From the NCBI GenBank assembly GCA_027559495.1, contig JAMXSV010000019.1:372001-436000 (forward strand): DNA of 64,000 nucleotides, given 5' to 3'. Every line of letters begins with the position of its first letter. Position 1 is the first letter of the stretch. Made by a program: the position numbers and the translations under genes. Positions 32,001 to 45,195 of the stretch are shown here, piece after piece. The DNA comes from Aurifilum marmelostoma. Taxonomy: Eukaryota; Ascomycota; Sordariomycetes; Diaporthales; Cryphonectriaceae. A model generated the notes under the pieces. That model made no database searches, had not been told where the DNA came from, and saw only the letters and a list, made by a program, of their open reading frames with translations.

Positions 32001-35000
32001 TTATCTTAGAGCTGATATTAGCGTAATAGGACCCTAAGAAGGATACTATACTTAAGGCTAACTGCTTAAGCTATTCGCTAGGCAGCTGCCTATTGCAGAA
32101 GAATGCTAGAGAAGCACTATAGCTAGTAGTATACTACTCTAGACAATTATCGCCTGCAGAGTGTAACTATGAAATCTATAATAAGGAGTTATTAGCAATT
32201 ATAAGCTACTTGCAAGCCTAGGATATAGAGCTCCGTAGTATAGAGAAACTATTTACAATCTACTTAGACTATAAGAATCTGAAGTACTTTATAACTACTC
32301 AAAGGCTTAGCAAACAATAAGTGCGCTAGTCAGAAGAGTTATTGCAGTTTCGCTTTAGGCTTACTTACTACAAAAGAGCTGCTATAAAGTGCCTTAATAT
32401 ACTCTCTTATAAGGAATAGAATATACTATATAGAATAATAAATAAGCATCTTATTAGGAGAGAATTCTAGCTGCTAAGAGATAATTAAATTAGGCAAGAG
32501 TAGGACTATTAGAGGACTATACAAATTGCCCAAATTAGCGCCCAGAATAGATCGCTCCCTAAAGAAATTCAAATCTTTATATAAGAAGATCTTTAAATAG
32601 CCTAGGATACTGCTCTGCAGAATGATAGAGAGTTCCTATAGATTATTTAACTAGTTAAAGAAGGAGCTAGAGCATTTCTAGCAGATCTTAAAACTAGCGA
32701 TAGGAATCCCCTAAATATATTTATTGCTAAGTGCAAGGTTAATTTAAAAGGCATTCTTAGATTCTAAGACAGAATATAGATACCGGAATAGGAACTACTA
32801 TAAACTGCACTAATACAAAATATATATAACTCCTACCTAAGCGAATATCTAGAGCAAGATGCTACTATCTCGCTACTAAGCTGCTTATACTTCTAGCCTA
32901 GCCTATATAAAATAGTATAGAGATTTACCCAGAACTATAATATCTGCAGATAGAAGATTATATAGCAATACTGCAAGAAAGAGCTTCTTAAGCCCTTACT
33001 TATTCCTAAGCAGCTATAAAGCAAGCTCTTAATTAACTTTATAGTAAACTTACCTATAAAAAATAAGAATAGCCCCTAGTACTTAATAGTTATTATAGAC
33101 TAACTAAGCAAGGCTATTATACTAAAAGCTATATGCATAATAAATACTAAAGCTTATGCTAAGCAATTTATAAGCTGCTATTAGAAGTATTATAGTTTTC
33201 CTAAAGCCCTAATAAGCAATTAGGGAATAAACTAGGTAAGATCCTTTTAGCAATGCCTATGCAAGTTAACTAGGATTAAGCAGCGCTTAAGCACTGCCTA
33301 CTATCTAGAAATAGATAGAGCAACTAAAAGGGCTAACTAGAAAGTCCTTAACTACCTAAGGGCATTTATAGTATATACGCAGAAGGACTAGCTATAGCTG
33401 CTAGCAAGCGCATAATTAGCTATTAATAATAAAGATACTATTATAATTGGACTAAGCCCTTTCTTTCTCTAATATAGGTACTATGCTAATATTATCTAAA
33501 AGATAGAATACTCTATAGTACTAGCTTACTTGCTGCGCGCAAGAGCAGAAGGTTTTGTAAAATAACTAAGAGAGTTAATAGAATTCGCGCAAGCAGCTAT
33601 AGCAGCGACCTAGCAATAAATAGAAGAAAGCGCGAACTAGAGGAGAGCACTAGCAGAATAGTTCGCTACCGGGGACAATATATAGCTATCCCTTAAAAAT
33701 ATAGCAACAAACCGCCCCTTCTAGAAGCTAGCCTAGCTATATAAGAAGTATAAGATAATAAAAGTAGTTAGCCTGTATATAATAAAGCTAGATATACTGC
33801 ATAGCATATATCTATAGTTCTATATAGATCTACTATTGCGAGCTGCTAGTAATCTGCTATCTTTGCAGTAAATGCAGGATGCTTGCTTAAATGCAGTTAT
33901 TCCTAAAGATAGCAGATATAAATCTAAGTTCTATATAGAATCGATCTTAAGGGCAAGAAATAAACTAAGGGTAGGTTGCTCTTAAGTAGGAAAGCCCCCT
34001 AAATGCAAAATATAGGTTAAATAAATAGGATAGAAAGAACTAATATAGAAGCTGCTTAAAAGTATAGAATAAGCAAAAGTACTAAATAAATTTAAAAAAT
34101 AATATAAATTAGCAAGGAAAAATAATAGCCTACAGCAATAGCCTTAGAAATATAAGGCCCTAAATTTACAAAACTAATAAAGTGCTAACTAGCAGCTAAA
34201 GAGCTAGTACTCCTAGAATAAAGAAGGCTGCCTAATAGAATAATCTAAACCTTACTATAGAACTTATTTTGCTCCTAAGCAGCAAGGTTATTGCGCTCAA
34301 TATACTTAGCGCCTAGAGCGCGCTTACCCTTAAGCTTGCCCTAAAGCTAGATTAGAGCCTAATAGCAGGAGATAACTATTACAGCTAATTTATAGACTTA
34401 GTAGTAGAGATCTATTAAGTTAGCACTAAGAGCCTTAACTTCTATATTAATATAAAGCTGCTTTTGCTCCTGCTTAATATTATTAAGTTACTCTTAGTAG
34501 TAGAGGATATAGTTAGAGGCGCAGCAGATGCAAAGGATTTAGCAGTCGATAGAAGCTAGTAAGAAGAAAGCAGCTTATTAGCAGTAAAGAAAGTAAAGAG
34601 AAGTAGAAAAGAGTGTATACTAGGATTATTATAATCGAAAGAATAAGCTGCAGCAAAAAGAAGGTTAAAATAAGTGCAGAAGGTATCATTTTTATAGAGC
34701 TAGAGAGCAGCAAATTAGCATAATAGAAGCTAGAAAAAGAGAGAGACAAAAGATACTAATAGAATAGCAAAATATTAGATATTCCAGGCAAGAGTAATAG
34801 TTAAAAGAACCAACTAGTAGAGTTAGCAGCTAGTAAACTGCTTTAAAGCTAATAAGAAGATAAGGATATACTAGAACTATTAATATAGTAATAGCTGGGA
34901 TTCTGGAATATAATAAAGGCGCAATAGCTATAGGGGATAGCCTAGCAACTAAAGAAATTCTGGGCTGGGCAGAAGCAAATAAGCAACTAAGTAATAAACA

Positions 35001-35270
35001 AGCAAGCAATAAATTTAATATCGCAGTCAGAGCCCTAGCAAAGGCGCTAGGCAAGCTCCTTATTTTTATAAAAAAGGTTACTTATATTAAAAGTTAAAAA
35101 GCTACTTTGCATTAGCTAAGGAGCTAGCTCCAAGCTAGAAGAGAAAAAGGGGGATTAGGATTACTTACTATAAGGTTAAGAAGAAATAAGGTATTAAAGG
35201 AGAAAGGAAATTTGATAGGATAGAGGGCGAGTTGAAAGCAGAATATATAACTTCCCCCCCCTCTTCTAAT

Positions 35271-35294
35271 AAAAAAAAAAAAAAAAAAAAAAAA
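35271..35294. repeat. Poly-A tract inside gypsy element 1
   Basis: An A run of more than 20 bases after a short C run, inside the unexplained 3' part of gypsy element 1. Confidence 0.7.
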
Positions 35295-36635
35295 GAGAGA
35301 AACATAACAGAATAAAGGCAGAAAGCAATAAACTAAAAATTTAGAAAAAAGCCTAACAACAACTACCAACTACCAGACACCTAGCAGCTATAAAGCAGCG
35401 CAATAATCTACTACTACTAAAGATAAGCAAGATAGGCTAATCTAGGATCTACTTAATTTAATCCTTATTATTATCTTTACCCTTATTATTATTCTCCTTA
35501 TCTAGAGTAGTAGAGAAGCTATAGTAGCACTTCCGAGCGCTAAGAGAGCAGTTTAGCTAAATAAGCTCCTAGTAAATAGACTATATAGCACTAGAAAGAT
35601 CCTAAAGAGCATTATAAATCTCCTATATTAGCTTAATCTTGCAGAATTGCAAATAATTAAAGAGAAAGAATAGAGCTAGAAAGGAATAGCTACTTATATA
35701 ATATAAGCACAATTTATTTAAGCCTAATATGCTGCTCTTAAAGAAGGCAGCAAAGGGGCTAGCATTAGGATTAATAGTAGCCTTTTTTAGCTATACCTTC
35801 TTGCGCTAGAATAAGGCAGCCTAATTAGCATTATACTAAGCTGCAATAGAGTTTAAAAAGTAGATTAGTAGCGCCTAAGCAGCTAATAAGAAAGGGAATC
35901 TATTAGAATTGCTAAAATTAAAGTTTTAAGCAGCTAAAGCTAATATAGTAGCAATATCAATTATATTAAGATTATAAGCAAGCTAAGAAAGAGGGGGGAG
36001 TTAGCTAAGAAGTAGCAGAGAGGATAAAGCTTATAAGGAATATACTATAATGCAAGTATAACTAGTATTTTTGCTATTAGCAGTATAAGAGCAGCAAAGG
36101 CACTGCTTGCCTAAGCCTATTTAGGTTAGCGAATAGGAGAAGAGCAGATAGAGAGCAGCTATCTACTAGTAGCATTAATGCAGAATGCGCTAAGATTAGC
36201 AGCTAGGCAAGCAATGCACTTAAAATAAGATATCTTATAGGTGCTTATAGTTGCATTAGCAATTAGGGAGCAGGTAGGGAGCTAGAAACTCTTATCCTTA
36301 GGGTAGTTGGATATTAGACCGCAGGGGAACTTAGCAGTAGCGTCCTAAATGGCCTTCTAGCGGCGGGCAGTAGCAGCGGTCTAACTATAGTTAAGGGGGC
36401 TAGAAGGGGCTCTGGAGCAGCTATTATTGCGCAGGGTACCGCCTAGGGCAGAGCCACTAGCAGTCTTAGCCTTCTTGCGGCCAGTTATCGTAGGTAGCTG
36501 CTCGGGAGCGCAGCGTAAGCACAGGGGTAGCAGGTGGGGAGCATGGAATGGAATGGATAGGAGGAGGTCTTACCTAAGAGGGGAGGTAAGAGATAGTTGT
36601 AGGAGGAAGGAAACAGGGAGTAGGACGAACTATTT

Positions 36636-36660
36636 GGGAGGAGGAAGGGAGGGGGGGTAA
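36636..36660 (+). promoter_or_regulatory. Polypurine tract of gypsy element 1
   Basis: A purine-only stretch (gggaggaggaagggaggggg followed by ggtaa with a single T) immediately 5' of the 3' LTR, the position of the plus-strand priming site. Confidence 0.75.
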
Positions 36661-36882
36661 TGTTACAGGCTAAGGCCGTGTATAGGGCTTCAGCAGCTAC
36701 CAAAGCCAGGAACGCCACACGACGCGCCACACAACACGCACGCTACGCCACACCCACAAAGTAGCTCTTTAGCTGCTCGCAGGTAGAAAATTCCTCATCT
36801 TTCTCCTATTACTCCCTAAGCTAGAATATTCACAGTAATAGACCCCCAATTGGGTGCACACCCCTTGGCCAGGCCTTTTACA
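36661..36882 (+). repeat. 3' LTR of gypsy element 1
   Basis: 222 bp, TG...CA, directly after a purine-rich tract and directly before the ATAAA target duplication. Confidence 0.93.
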
Positions 36883-38005
36883 ATAAATATAGTATATTTA
36901 TAAACCTAAAGGCTTTAATTTAATAGCCTTCTAAAGAAAGCTAGGCATAGCTAAAGAAAATAGCTTAGCTAAGCATATTAATTACTTATAAAAAACCCCC
37001 TTATTTATTAATTACTATATCTAATATTAAGAATAAAAAAGAAAGCTTCTTAGCCTTAAAGCAACTTAGTAAGAAAGATTATCTCTATTAAGGCAATTAG
37101 CTTTTATAGAAGCCTACTATAAAAAAGCTTCTCTTTAAATATTGCAAGTTCGACCTACTTAAGCCCCTATTTCTAAAGATTAAAGAAAAGAGCTATTTAA
37201 TTAATATTAATAAAGCTTTAATAGCAATTCTAATTAATATTAATAAAGCTTTAATAGCAACTCTAATTAATTTTAATAATCCTTTAAATAAGAATATTAA
37301 ATTAATTGCTATTAATTTAATAATTTAGCAATTCTATTTAAAAAAGGCTAAAGCTCTTATTGCTTATATCTTTCATTTAATTACTAAGTAGCTTACTTTA
37401 AAAAATTAAGCTATAAGCACTAAATCTATTTAATATTAAAAGCTTTTTATAAAGCTTTAAACTATTTAAAGCAAATTCTATAAAACTTTAAGCAAATAAA
37501 TAAATGCTTTTAATCTTATTAAAGAAAAGCTAGTCTTTCTTAGCTATTAAGTAAAAGATATAGAATATTAGATTAACTTTATTTAAAGCATTTAAACTAA
37601 ATATCCTTAGTAGATTATATATATTAAGTAGTCTATATACTTAAGCCCTTAAAGCTAGTTTACTCTTAGGGCTATTTAAGCTAATTATATTAATAAGGCA
37701 AGAAACTTAAAAACTCTTAAAAGTATAAATCTTATAAAGCAATAAAAAAAGAAAAAGAGTAGAAAAAAGAATAATAGAATATGCCCTTATTATAACTACT
37801 TAGCTAATAATTATTAGTTTATCTATCCTAAGAAAAGGCAGGAAAAGGATAAGTAGAGATATAAAAGAAAAATAAAGGAAAAGAATAGTAAAAAAGATAG
37901 AAATATAAGCACTTAAGAGGCAAATCTTATATCTAAATAATAAGCTATTAAAGAAAAAGATTATTAATATGCCTTTCTCTTCTTTTAAGCTATATTTAAT
38001 GCTTG

Positions 38006-38537
38006 TGTAATAAGCACTGCCGTAACCGGGGTATACAATAAGTACACAAAGGGTTTATGTTAGGCAAGAATAATATTAAAGTATAATCCAAAGAATACAG
38101 AAATAACTTTCAAAATCTTCTGCAGTATATTACTAGCAGTAAAGCTATTACTTATATTAGAGGTAATACTTAGATTAATAACTAAAGAGCTATATACTGG
38201 ATCTATCTAATAGTAGCGAATATATCTCTTATATAACCCGTTCTTTAGTCCTTCGTTAGTAGTATTAGTTCCTTCTTAATAAGGGTAAGCTAGAGTTAAT
38301 ATCGAATCCTTTAACTAGTTAACTGAGTTAATATTAATTCCTTTAACTAGTTAATAAAGTCGATATTAATTCCTTCAACTAAGCAACCTTTATAACTCTA
38401 ACCCTAGCTTATATAATCTTATTATACTAATTCTATTCTAGAGTATTAGACTTCCAGCTCTCTATAGTCTATTCTATATAGCCTTAGTGCTATACTGCAA
38501 TTTTTATTATAATCTATATATTAGATAGGTTATAATA
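38006..38537 (-). repeat. 3' LTR of gypsy element 2
   Basis: 532 bp, aligned end to end with 44,664-45,195. The outer 100 bp (left) keeps several C/G residues lost from the other copy; the inner end is AT-rich. Confidence 0.9.
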
Positions 38538-38884
38538 TTATCTTCCTCTTATAGATTATTATCCTTAATAATTTTCTTATAAGTTTTTCTGCTATTATCT
38601 TACTGCATTATTATGCCTTCCTAATTAGGATATTAAATAGAGTTACAAAACTAAAATCCTTTAATTCTTATTCTAATAAATTAAAGCAAAAAAAGTCCCT
38701 CTATTTAATTATTCTTTCTAAAGCTATTATTATAATTCCCTATTTTTTCTATAATGCTTAGGGCTTAAAATCTTATTAGGTATTCCTTAAGGATTCTTTC
38801 TAGTGCGCTAAGTGCGTGCGTTGCTAATATTCTAAATGCAATATTCTTAAACTAACTAACTTTTCTAAGCTTCTTAATATCTCC

Positions 38885-39125
38885 TCCCAGCATCAAAAGT
38901 TGGAGGATGAAATCGAAGACCTCGAGCTAAAGTTAATGCGTCTTCGCTAATAGAAGAAGATATAGAGAGAGAAGATAGCTTGGGCCATTCGTCAGGGCTT
39001 AACAAATCTGGGAGAGTTAGAGCATCTAGAGGCAGAGGAAGCAGAGGCTGAGGCTAAGCATCTAGCCACCAAAGAGGCCGACCGAGGCACTAAGGCCTTA
39101 GCTCCCAAGGGCCCTCCCTCTAATA
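38885..39125 (+). other. Coding-like island antisense to pol in gypsy element 2
   Basis: The plus strand reads a charged, helical stretch (QHQKLEDEIEDLELKLMRLR; REKIAWAIRQGLTNLGELEH; LEAEEAEAEAKHLATKE) with few stops, preceded by a cysteine-containing segment (CAKCVRC). Helical tails of this type accompany transposon-borne ORFs in fungi (pattern K-L-RLR-QKK-x-RRGL-x-x-ELE). It lies between the pol remains and the 3' LTR and faces the other way. It is either an extra antisense ORF of this element family or a captured fragment. Confidence 0.5.
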
Positions 39126-42100
39126 GCTAGCCTATAAGAAAGTGCGAGTTTATAGTTAACTAGTAAGATTTTCTGCAAAATCTTAAATAGACTAAGCTTC
39201 TTATAATCAAGCTTATTACTAGATCTCTTTATCTTAATATTTTGTTGAAAAAGGTAAACCTTATCTCCCTTCTTAAGAATTAGTCTCCTAATTCTTTTAG
39301 TATTTGCATATCTTATTATTTATTCCTTAATAAATGCAAGTTCTTATTGCAGTTCTTTATAGATCTTCCGAATCCTTTAAGCTTTCTTATCTGCTGCTTT
39401 TATATTTGCTCCTAGCAATACTTTATAGTACGCTATAAAGTTATATTTATATACTATATAGAATAGCAATACCTTTATTATACTTATATCTGCGCTATTA
39501 TATGCAAATTATGCTAATAGCAATAATTTAATCTAATTATTTTATTTATAATTAATATAATAGTATAGATATTATTCTAAAATTTAATTTATATATTCTA
39601 TTTATTTATCTATTTATAGATAGAATGCAGTTAATATTTTATAAGCTGCTTCGAGCTGCTTTGCAAGTAAGGTCTAGAAGTTCGACGCGAACTTCCTATC
39701 CCTATCTAAGATAATTTCCTATAGCATGCTATAATTAGCTACAATTATTCTAAGAAATATATATATAAGGTCTTCTGCTATACTGCTCTCCTTATATAGT
39801 AGAAAGTAAGCATACTTACTTAGTCTGCAAATTATTACTAAAATGCTATTAAATTGCACTTTAGTTAAGGGTTTTTATAAGAGAGGTAGCTTAATAATAA
39901 AGTCTAGGCTAGCTAATTGCTAAACCGAACTTAATACTAATAAAGGGTAAAGCAATCTATAAGGCTTATATCTTTCTGCCTTATTCTTCTTGCAATTATT
40001 GCAATTTTATAAAAGGTCCTTGACTCTCTTTTTAAGGCCTAGCGGATTCTAGTATCTCGAAATCTATGCTAAGATTGCTCTAACTCCCTAATATCTATAT
40101 GCTAGGGCACTATATATATCCCGGATATACTAATCTTATTCCTTTAGAATTATATCCTCTAAGTTCTTGCTTATTCGACTAATTCTAAGGGCAGTATTTA
40201 GCTCCCTATATGCATTAATAAAATTTCCTTCTCTATCTATTATAAAGATATTCTAGATTTCTTCTATAACCTTATCCTAATAATTAAACCTTCTGCTAAA
40301 GGCATCTGCTCTAGCATTCTCTTTCCTTTAGATATAAATAATTTTAAAATCAAACTATAATAGGTACTCTGCCTATCTTACTTATTATTTATTAAGTATC
40401 TTTATTATAGTAAATATAATAAGATTTTTATAATTAGAAAATACTTTAATTTAGTATTTTGCGCTAATAAGATATTATTCTTATTTCTTAAATGCTTTTA
40501 TAATAGCTATAAGTTTCTTATCTAGTATTCTATACTGCAACTCTAGTCTATTAAGCTTCTTTAAGAAGTTAGCAATTAGTCTTAATTATTCTTTTTCATT
40601 GCGCTAGTTAAGTTCTGCTCTAATAGCAAAGTCTAATGCATTTATATATAATTTAAGTTCCTTGCTAAGATTTAGTTCTTCGCAAACTAGGTCTTTTAAT
40701 ATAAGATCCTTAATTTTATTAAATGCTTGCTATTATCCTTCTGCCTAATAAAATAGCATTTCTTTTTTAATAAGTTCTATAAGGGGCTTAACTTCTCTGC
40801 TATAATTCTTAATAAACTATTTATAGAAATTAATATATTCGAGAAATGCTCGAATATTTATAAGGTTTTTAGGTATAGGCTAATCCTTAATTGCCTTAAT
40901 TTTATCTTTCTGTATACAAATCTTGCCTAGTTTAAAAGTATATTTAAGATAATCTACTTTCTAAATATAAAAATAATATTTAGTAGATTCTACTAGCATC
41001 TTAGCATCTTATAGTATCTATAGTATAGTTTGCATATATTATTTATATATCTTAAGGTCCTTTAAGTAAATAAGGATATTATCTAGATAAGCGATAGCGA
41101 AAATGTTAAGGAATTCGCAAAGAATATAATTAATTATATATTAAAATATAGCTAGTGCATTAATTAGTTTAAATAGTATAATATAATATTTGTAATATCT
41201 ATAGCAAGTCCTAAAGGCTGTTTTCTATTTATGCTCTTCCGCAATTTATATATAATAGTAGCCTTCTTTAAGATCAAGTATAGTAAACTATTATGCGCTT
41301 TGCATTCTATCTTATAGTTTATTGCTTCTTAGTAAAGGGTAATAATCTTTAATTATTATATTATTAAGTTATCTAAAGTCTATGCATAGCCTAAGTTTGC
41401 TATTTTTTTTAGGTATAAAGAGGATTAGGTATCCTGCTAAAGAGTATGATTCTTTAATATATTCTCTTTTAAGATTCTCGTTTAGGTACTTTCTAAGTGC
41501 CTCAAATCTTGCTTTATCTAGTCCGTAAATAGGGAAAAACTTTGATTCTATTCCTTCCTTAAGGGATATTTTATAGTTAAATTAGATTCTAGCAGAAAAT
41601 AATCCCTTATGCTTTCCTAAAAATAATCTAGTAAATTTATAGTACTCTTATAATATGCTATCGAATATTGGTAAAGGTCCTTCTTCTATTGCTACTGCTT
41701 ATAGGAATAAGAGGTACTATTAAGCGTTCCTAGGCAATATTGTAGAAATATTATATCCTAATTAGCTTTATCCGATTTTTTATAATTCTTAATTTATCTA
41801 CTTTTGCAGCCTATTCTAGCTGCTTTAGGCTAAACTAAATTTCTAAGGCTATAGCTTCTATTTTTATTATTACTGCCTATTATTATTGCTCTATACTAGA
41901 CTAAGTTCTTCTAACTAGTTTCTATTTACTTATATATTTAATCTATGCCTATCCTGTATCTATAGGTTTAAGGCATTTGTAGTCCTTCTCTATAAGCTAT
42001 TAGTCCCTGCTAATTTAGAGGTATATATTAAGTTCTTGTTTAAGCGCCTTTCTTAGCTGTCCTTAGTGACTAAGTCTTATCCTGCGCCTTTGATTGCAAC

Positions 42101-44663
42101 TATCCCATTAGGTATAGCTTATTCCCAAGAGATCTAGCTAGTGGTCCAATTAATTCGAGAATTATACTCCTTAAGCTATAGAAATCCTAATATTATATTA
42201 TAATATACTATATCTATAATATTAAAAGAAATAAGTATTATATATTCTTAGTTTAAGATAGATAGATAATTAGTCTTCTTATTAATTATTCCTTAATTAT
42301 ATGCAATAGGTTATCTTTCTATAGTATTAAGGGTATAGAGCTTTATCTTCTATTACTATAGTATTTTTACTATATTAATAATATAGGAGGATATATAATT
42401 CCCTTATGCGCTACTATCTAATAGCACACTATAATATTAGCCCTTAATATCTATATTAAGGCGTATATATATATAGCTTCCTCTTGCTATTATATATAGA
42501 GATCTTATAATTCTAATCAACTATTATTCCTTTATAGGCAATCTTTCCCTTTTAGAGCCTTTTTAGCTGCCTTCTAAGCTAATGCTTTAGCTTATTATTA
42601 AGCATACTTATATTGCTTCTTGCTGCATTGCTGCATATGCTAAGCATATGCTTTATTCTGCATATAGATAGTACATTATTCTACTAGATATTGCTACTAC
42701 TTGCATTTCTTATTTATATAAGGTCTAGGGCAATCTTCTAGTAGACTAATAAATGCGTTATAGTATTTTTTATTTAGTACTTCCCTAAACTATAGTTTAG
42801 ATTCTTTATATGCTTAAATAAGTTATTCTTCTTCCCTAATTAGAAACTATTTATATTTAATCTTTTCCTTAAAATAGATTTAGCAGCTATAATAGATGCA
42901 TAAGATCTATGCTAATTAATAGTATCTAAGGTAGAACGCATTAATCCTAGGATCCTTTAGTTTATCTGCTTTATAATTTTAAAGTAGAATGCTCTTAAAG
43001 AGGGTTTTTAGAGGTATTCTATATATAAAGTATTCTATTTAGATATTAATGTTTAGATTATTAGAATTAAGGCTATTGCATTAGATAGTTAGCACTGATT
43101 CTTCTAAGTTATTTATATATTATTGCGTAATAGGTTCGAGTAGGATATTAGATTATCTATTTTAGAAGGTCCCTTCTTCCAGAGTAAGTATTTCTATAAT
43201 ATATTCTTCTATAGGGGCTAGAGTAAAGTCTGCATTTTCTAAGTTATTATTGCGCCTATTATAGGCTAGGGATGCTATAGTATCCGATATATGCTTATTA
43301 TAGTCTATAAGCTATATAAGATAATGCTATAGGGGAAACTTCCCTAGGTTCTATTCTTTTTTGGATCTCTAATCCCTAGGATTAGTAGAATAGTCTGATT
43401 ATTCTTTTTTGATAGAAGCCCTGCCTCTAGTAGCGAGTTATCATCGTCCTTTAAATTTCTAAAGGAACTATTCTAAACCTTCTTTCTCTAAGAGATATAA
43501 TACACAACTATTATTATAATATGCAGTTTAACTAAGAGATTTATAATTAATAGAGTCTATTACTTGCTTTATTAGGATATTTTTATTTAGATAATTAGAT
43601 TTCTATTAAGTAGTAATATTAAGCTATTATTCTTCTTAAATAAATTGCTATTATTTCCTTTATAGTTATTAATATTTCTATGCAAAGTATCTAGGCTTCC
43701 TATAATTAAAGCATGCTCTATTGCTTTTGCTTTAGTTCTAAAAGTTATTATATTAATGCATAGCATCTAATTCTATTAGGCTAGCATATATACTACTGCT
43801 CTGCGCTATACTTATATAGCTCTATTATTTGCCTTAGTAGTTCTGCTAAGGCTAATAGCATTTTCTACTATTAGCTAGGGCCCTAAACTTCTATAGTTAT
43901 CTATTGCCCTTGCAGTTTTTCTCTTATTATTATTTAAAAATATAATTATTAATTTATACTACTATTGCAATATATTCTGCTAAATTATTAAATTAATTTA
44001 TTTTATATAATTTATTTTTAATTTTATTCTTTAGTTCTTTATAAAATTAAGATATTAATGCTTTATTTTCTTAGCTAACTTATTTTATATATTATCTAAA
44101 TTTAGCTATATAATCTAAAGCAGCTTTAGTTTATTTGAGATTTATAAGACTGTATTTTGCTATGCGTTTTTTATCTAGATTGCTAAATGCATTCTTAAAT
44201 GTTTTCTCGAAATCTTTAAATAAGTTAAAGATAGCTTTAGTTTCCTTATTACAATTATTGGGCATAGTTAGGTTATTAAGGTAATCTCGAAGTGAAGGTT
44301 CGAACTAGGCGAAAGTATTGCCTTCCAACCAAGTTCCTATAAAGACTGCCTTCTCTCTCTTATCTATAAACTGGGCCAGATAGTAAAGGAAATAGGCCTT
44401 ATACTAAGTAATAAAAGCTTAAAGAGTGCCCTTTAATCCTTTATAAGGGATAAATTTATCTATTTTATAAATCTTAATTTATATATTGCTAGATTCTTTA
44501 AGTTCCTAAATGCAAGCTTATAAGGCTATAATAGTTTGCTATAGCTTAGCGCTAGTCTAGGTTTTGCCTATAGTAAAGGAGATTAGAGTCTAGAGAGATA
44601 TTATATTTCTATATTGCTTAAGAAAAAGTATACTAAACTATACTTAAATAAAAGTTATTAAAA

Positions 44664-45195
44664 TATAATAAGCACTACTATAACTAGGATATATAATAAG
44701 TATATAAAGGATTTATATTAGGTAAGAATAATATTAAAGTATAATTTAAAGAATATAGAAATAACTTTTAAAATCTTCTATAGTATATTACTAGCAGTAA
44801 AGCTATTATTTATATTAAAGATAATATTTAGATTAATAACTAAAGAGCTATATACTAAATCTATCTAATAATAGCAAATATATCTTTTATATAATCTATT
44901 CTTTAATCCTTTATTAGTAGTATTAATTTCTTTCTAGTAGGGATAGGCTAGAGTTAATATTAAATCCTTTAACTAATTAATTAAGTTAATATCAATTCCT
45001 TTAACTAGTCGATAGAGTTGATATTAATTCCTTCGACTAAGCAACCTTTATAACCCTAATTTTAGCTTATGTAATCTCGTTGTGCCAGTTCTGTCCTAGA
45101 GTGTTGGACTCCCGGCTCCCTGTGGTCCGTTCCGTGTAGCCTTAGTGCTGTGCCGCAATCTTTATTGTGACCTGCATATTGGATAGGTTATAACA
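44664..45195 (-). repeat. 5' LTR of gypsy element 2
   Basis: 532 bp. The outer 130 bp (about 45,065-45,195) is unmutated and GC-normal, while the matching part of the other LTR is full of transitions. It ends at the GCTTG target duplication. Confidence 0.9.

Larger units (their letters stand above)
28872..36882 (+). mobile_element. Ty3/gypsy chromovirus-like LTR retrotransposon, RIP-killed
   Basis: An 8,011-bp element with 222-bp LTRs and a perfect 5-bp target duplication ATAAA (28,867-28,871 and 36,883-36,887). Plus-strand pol remains are readable through stops. Reverse transcriptase lies near 31,260-31,660 (AYLNNILIYLDNS in place of AY-x-DDILIYSDN) and RNase H near 32,050-32,320 (ANCLSYSLGSCL, YYSRQLSPAECNYEIYNKELLAI). 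A C-terminal piece near 33,760-33,970 (LYIIKLDILHSIY, FYIDLLLRAASNLL, FYIESILRARNKLR) corresponds to the integrase end and chromodomain of fungal gypsy elements. A purine tract (36,636-36,660) precedes the 3' LTR. About 2.6 kb between the chromodomain region and the 3' LTR is not explained by gag-pol. Confidence 0.9.
38006..45195 (-). mobile_element. Second Ty3/gypsy LTR retrotransposon, minus orientation, RIP-killed
   Basis: A 7,190-bp element with 532-bp LTRs and a perfect target duplication GCTTG (38,001-38,005 and 45,196-45,200). The coding remains lie on the minus strand. A gag zinc knuckle is near 43,680-43,720 (CFNYRKPRYFA, from CFNCGKPGHFA-like). Reverse transcriptase lies near 41,150-41,420 (LILFIPKKNSKLRLCIDFR, LNNIIIKDYYPLLRSNKL, FTILDLKEGYYYI, KTAFRTCY). 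The 5' LTR is therefore at the right-hand end. An island of near-normal composition (about 38,885-39,125) carries a plus-strand charged open stretch, antisense to pol. Confidence 0.9.

Noticed and set aside
36427..36660. Open frame at the 3' end of gypsy 1 as a separate gene
   Set aside because: It lies inside the transposon, ends in the purine tract and LTR, and has Arg/Gly-rich non-specific content.
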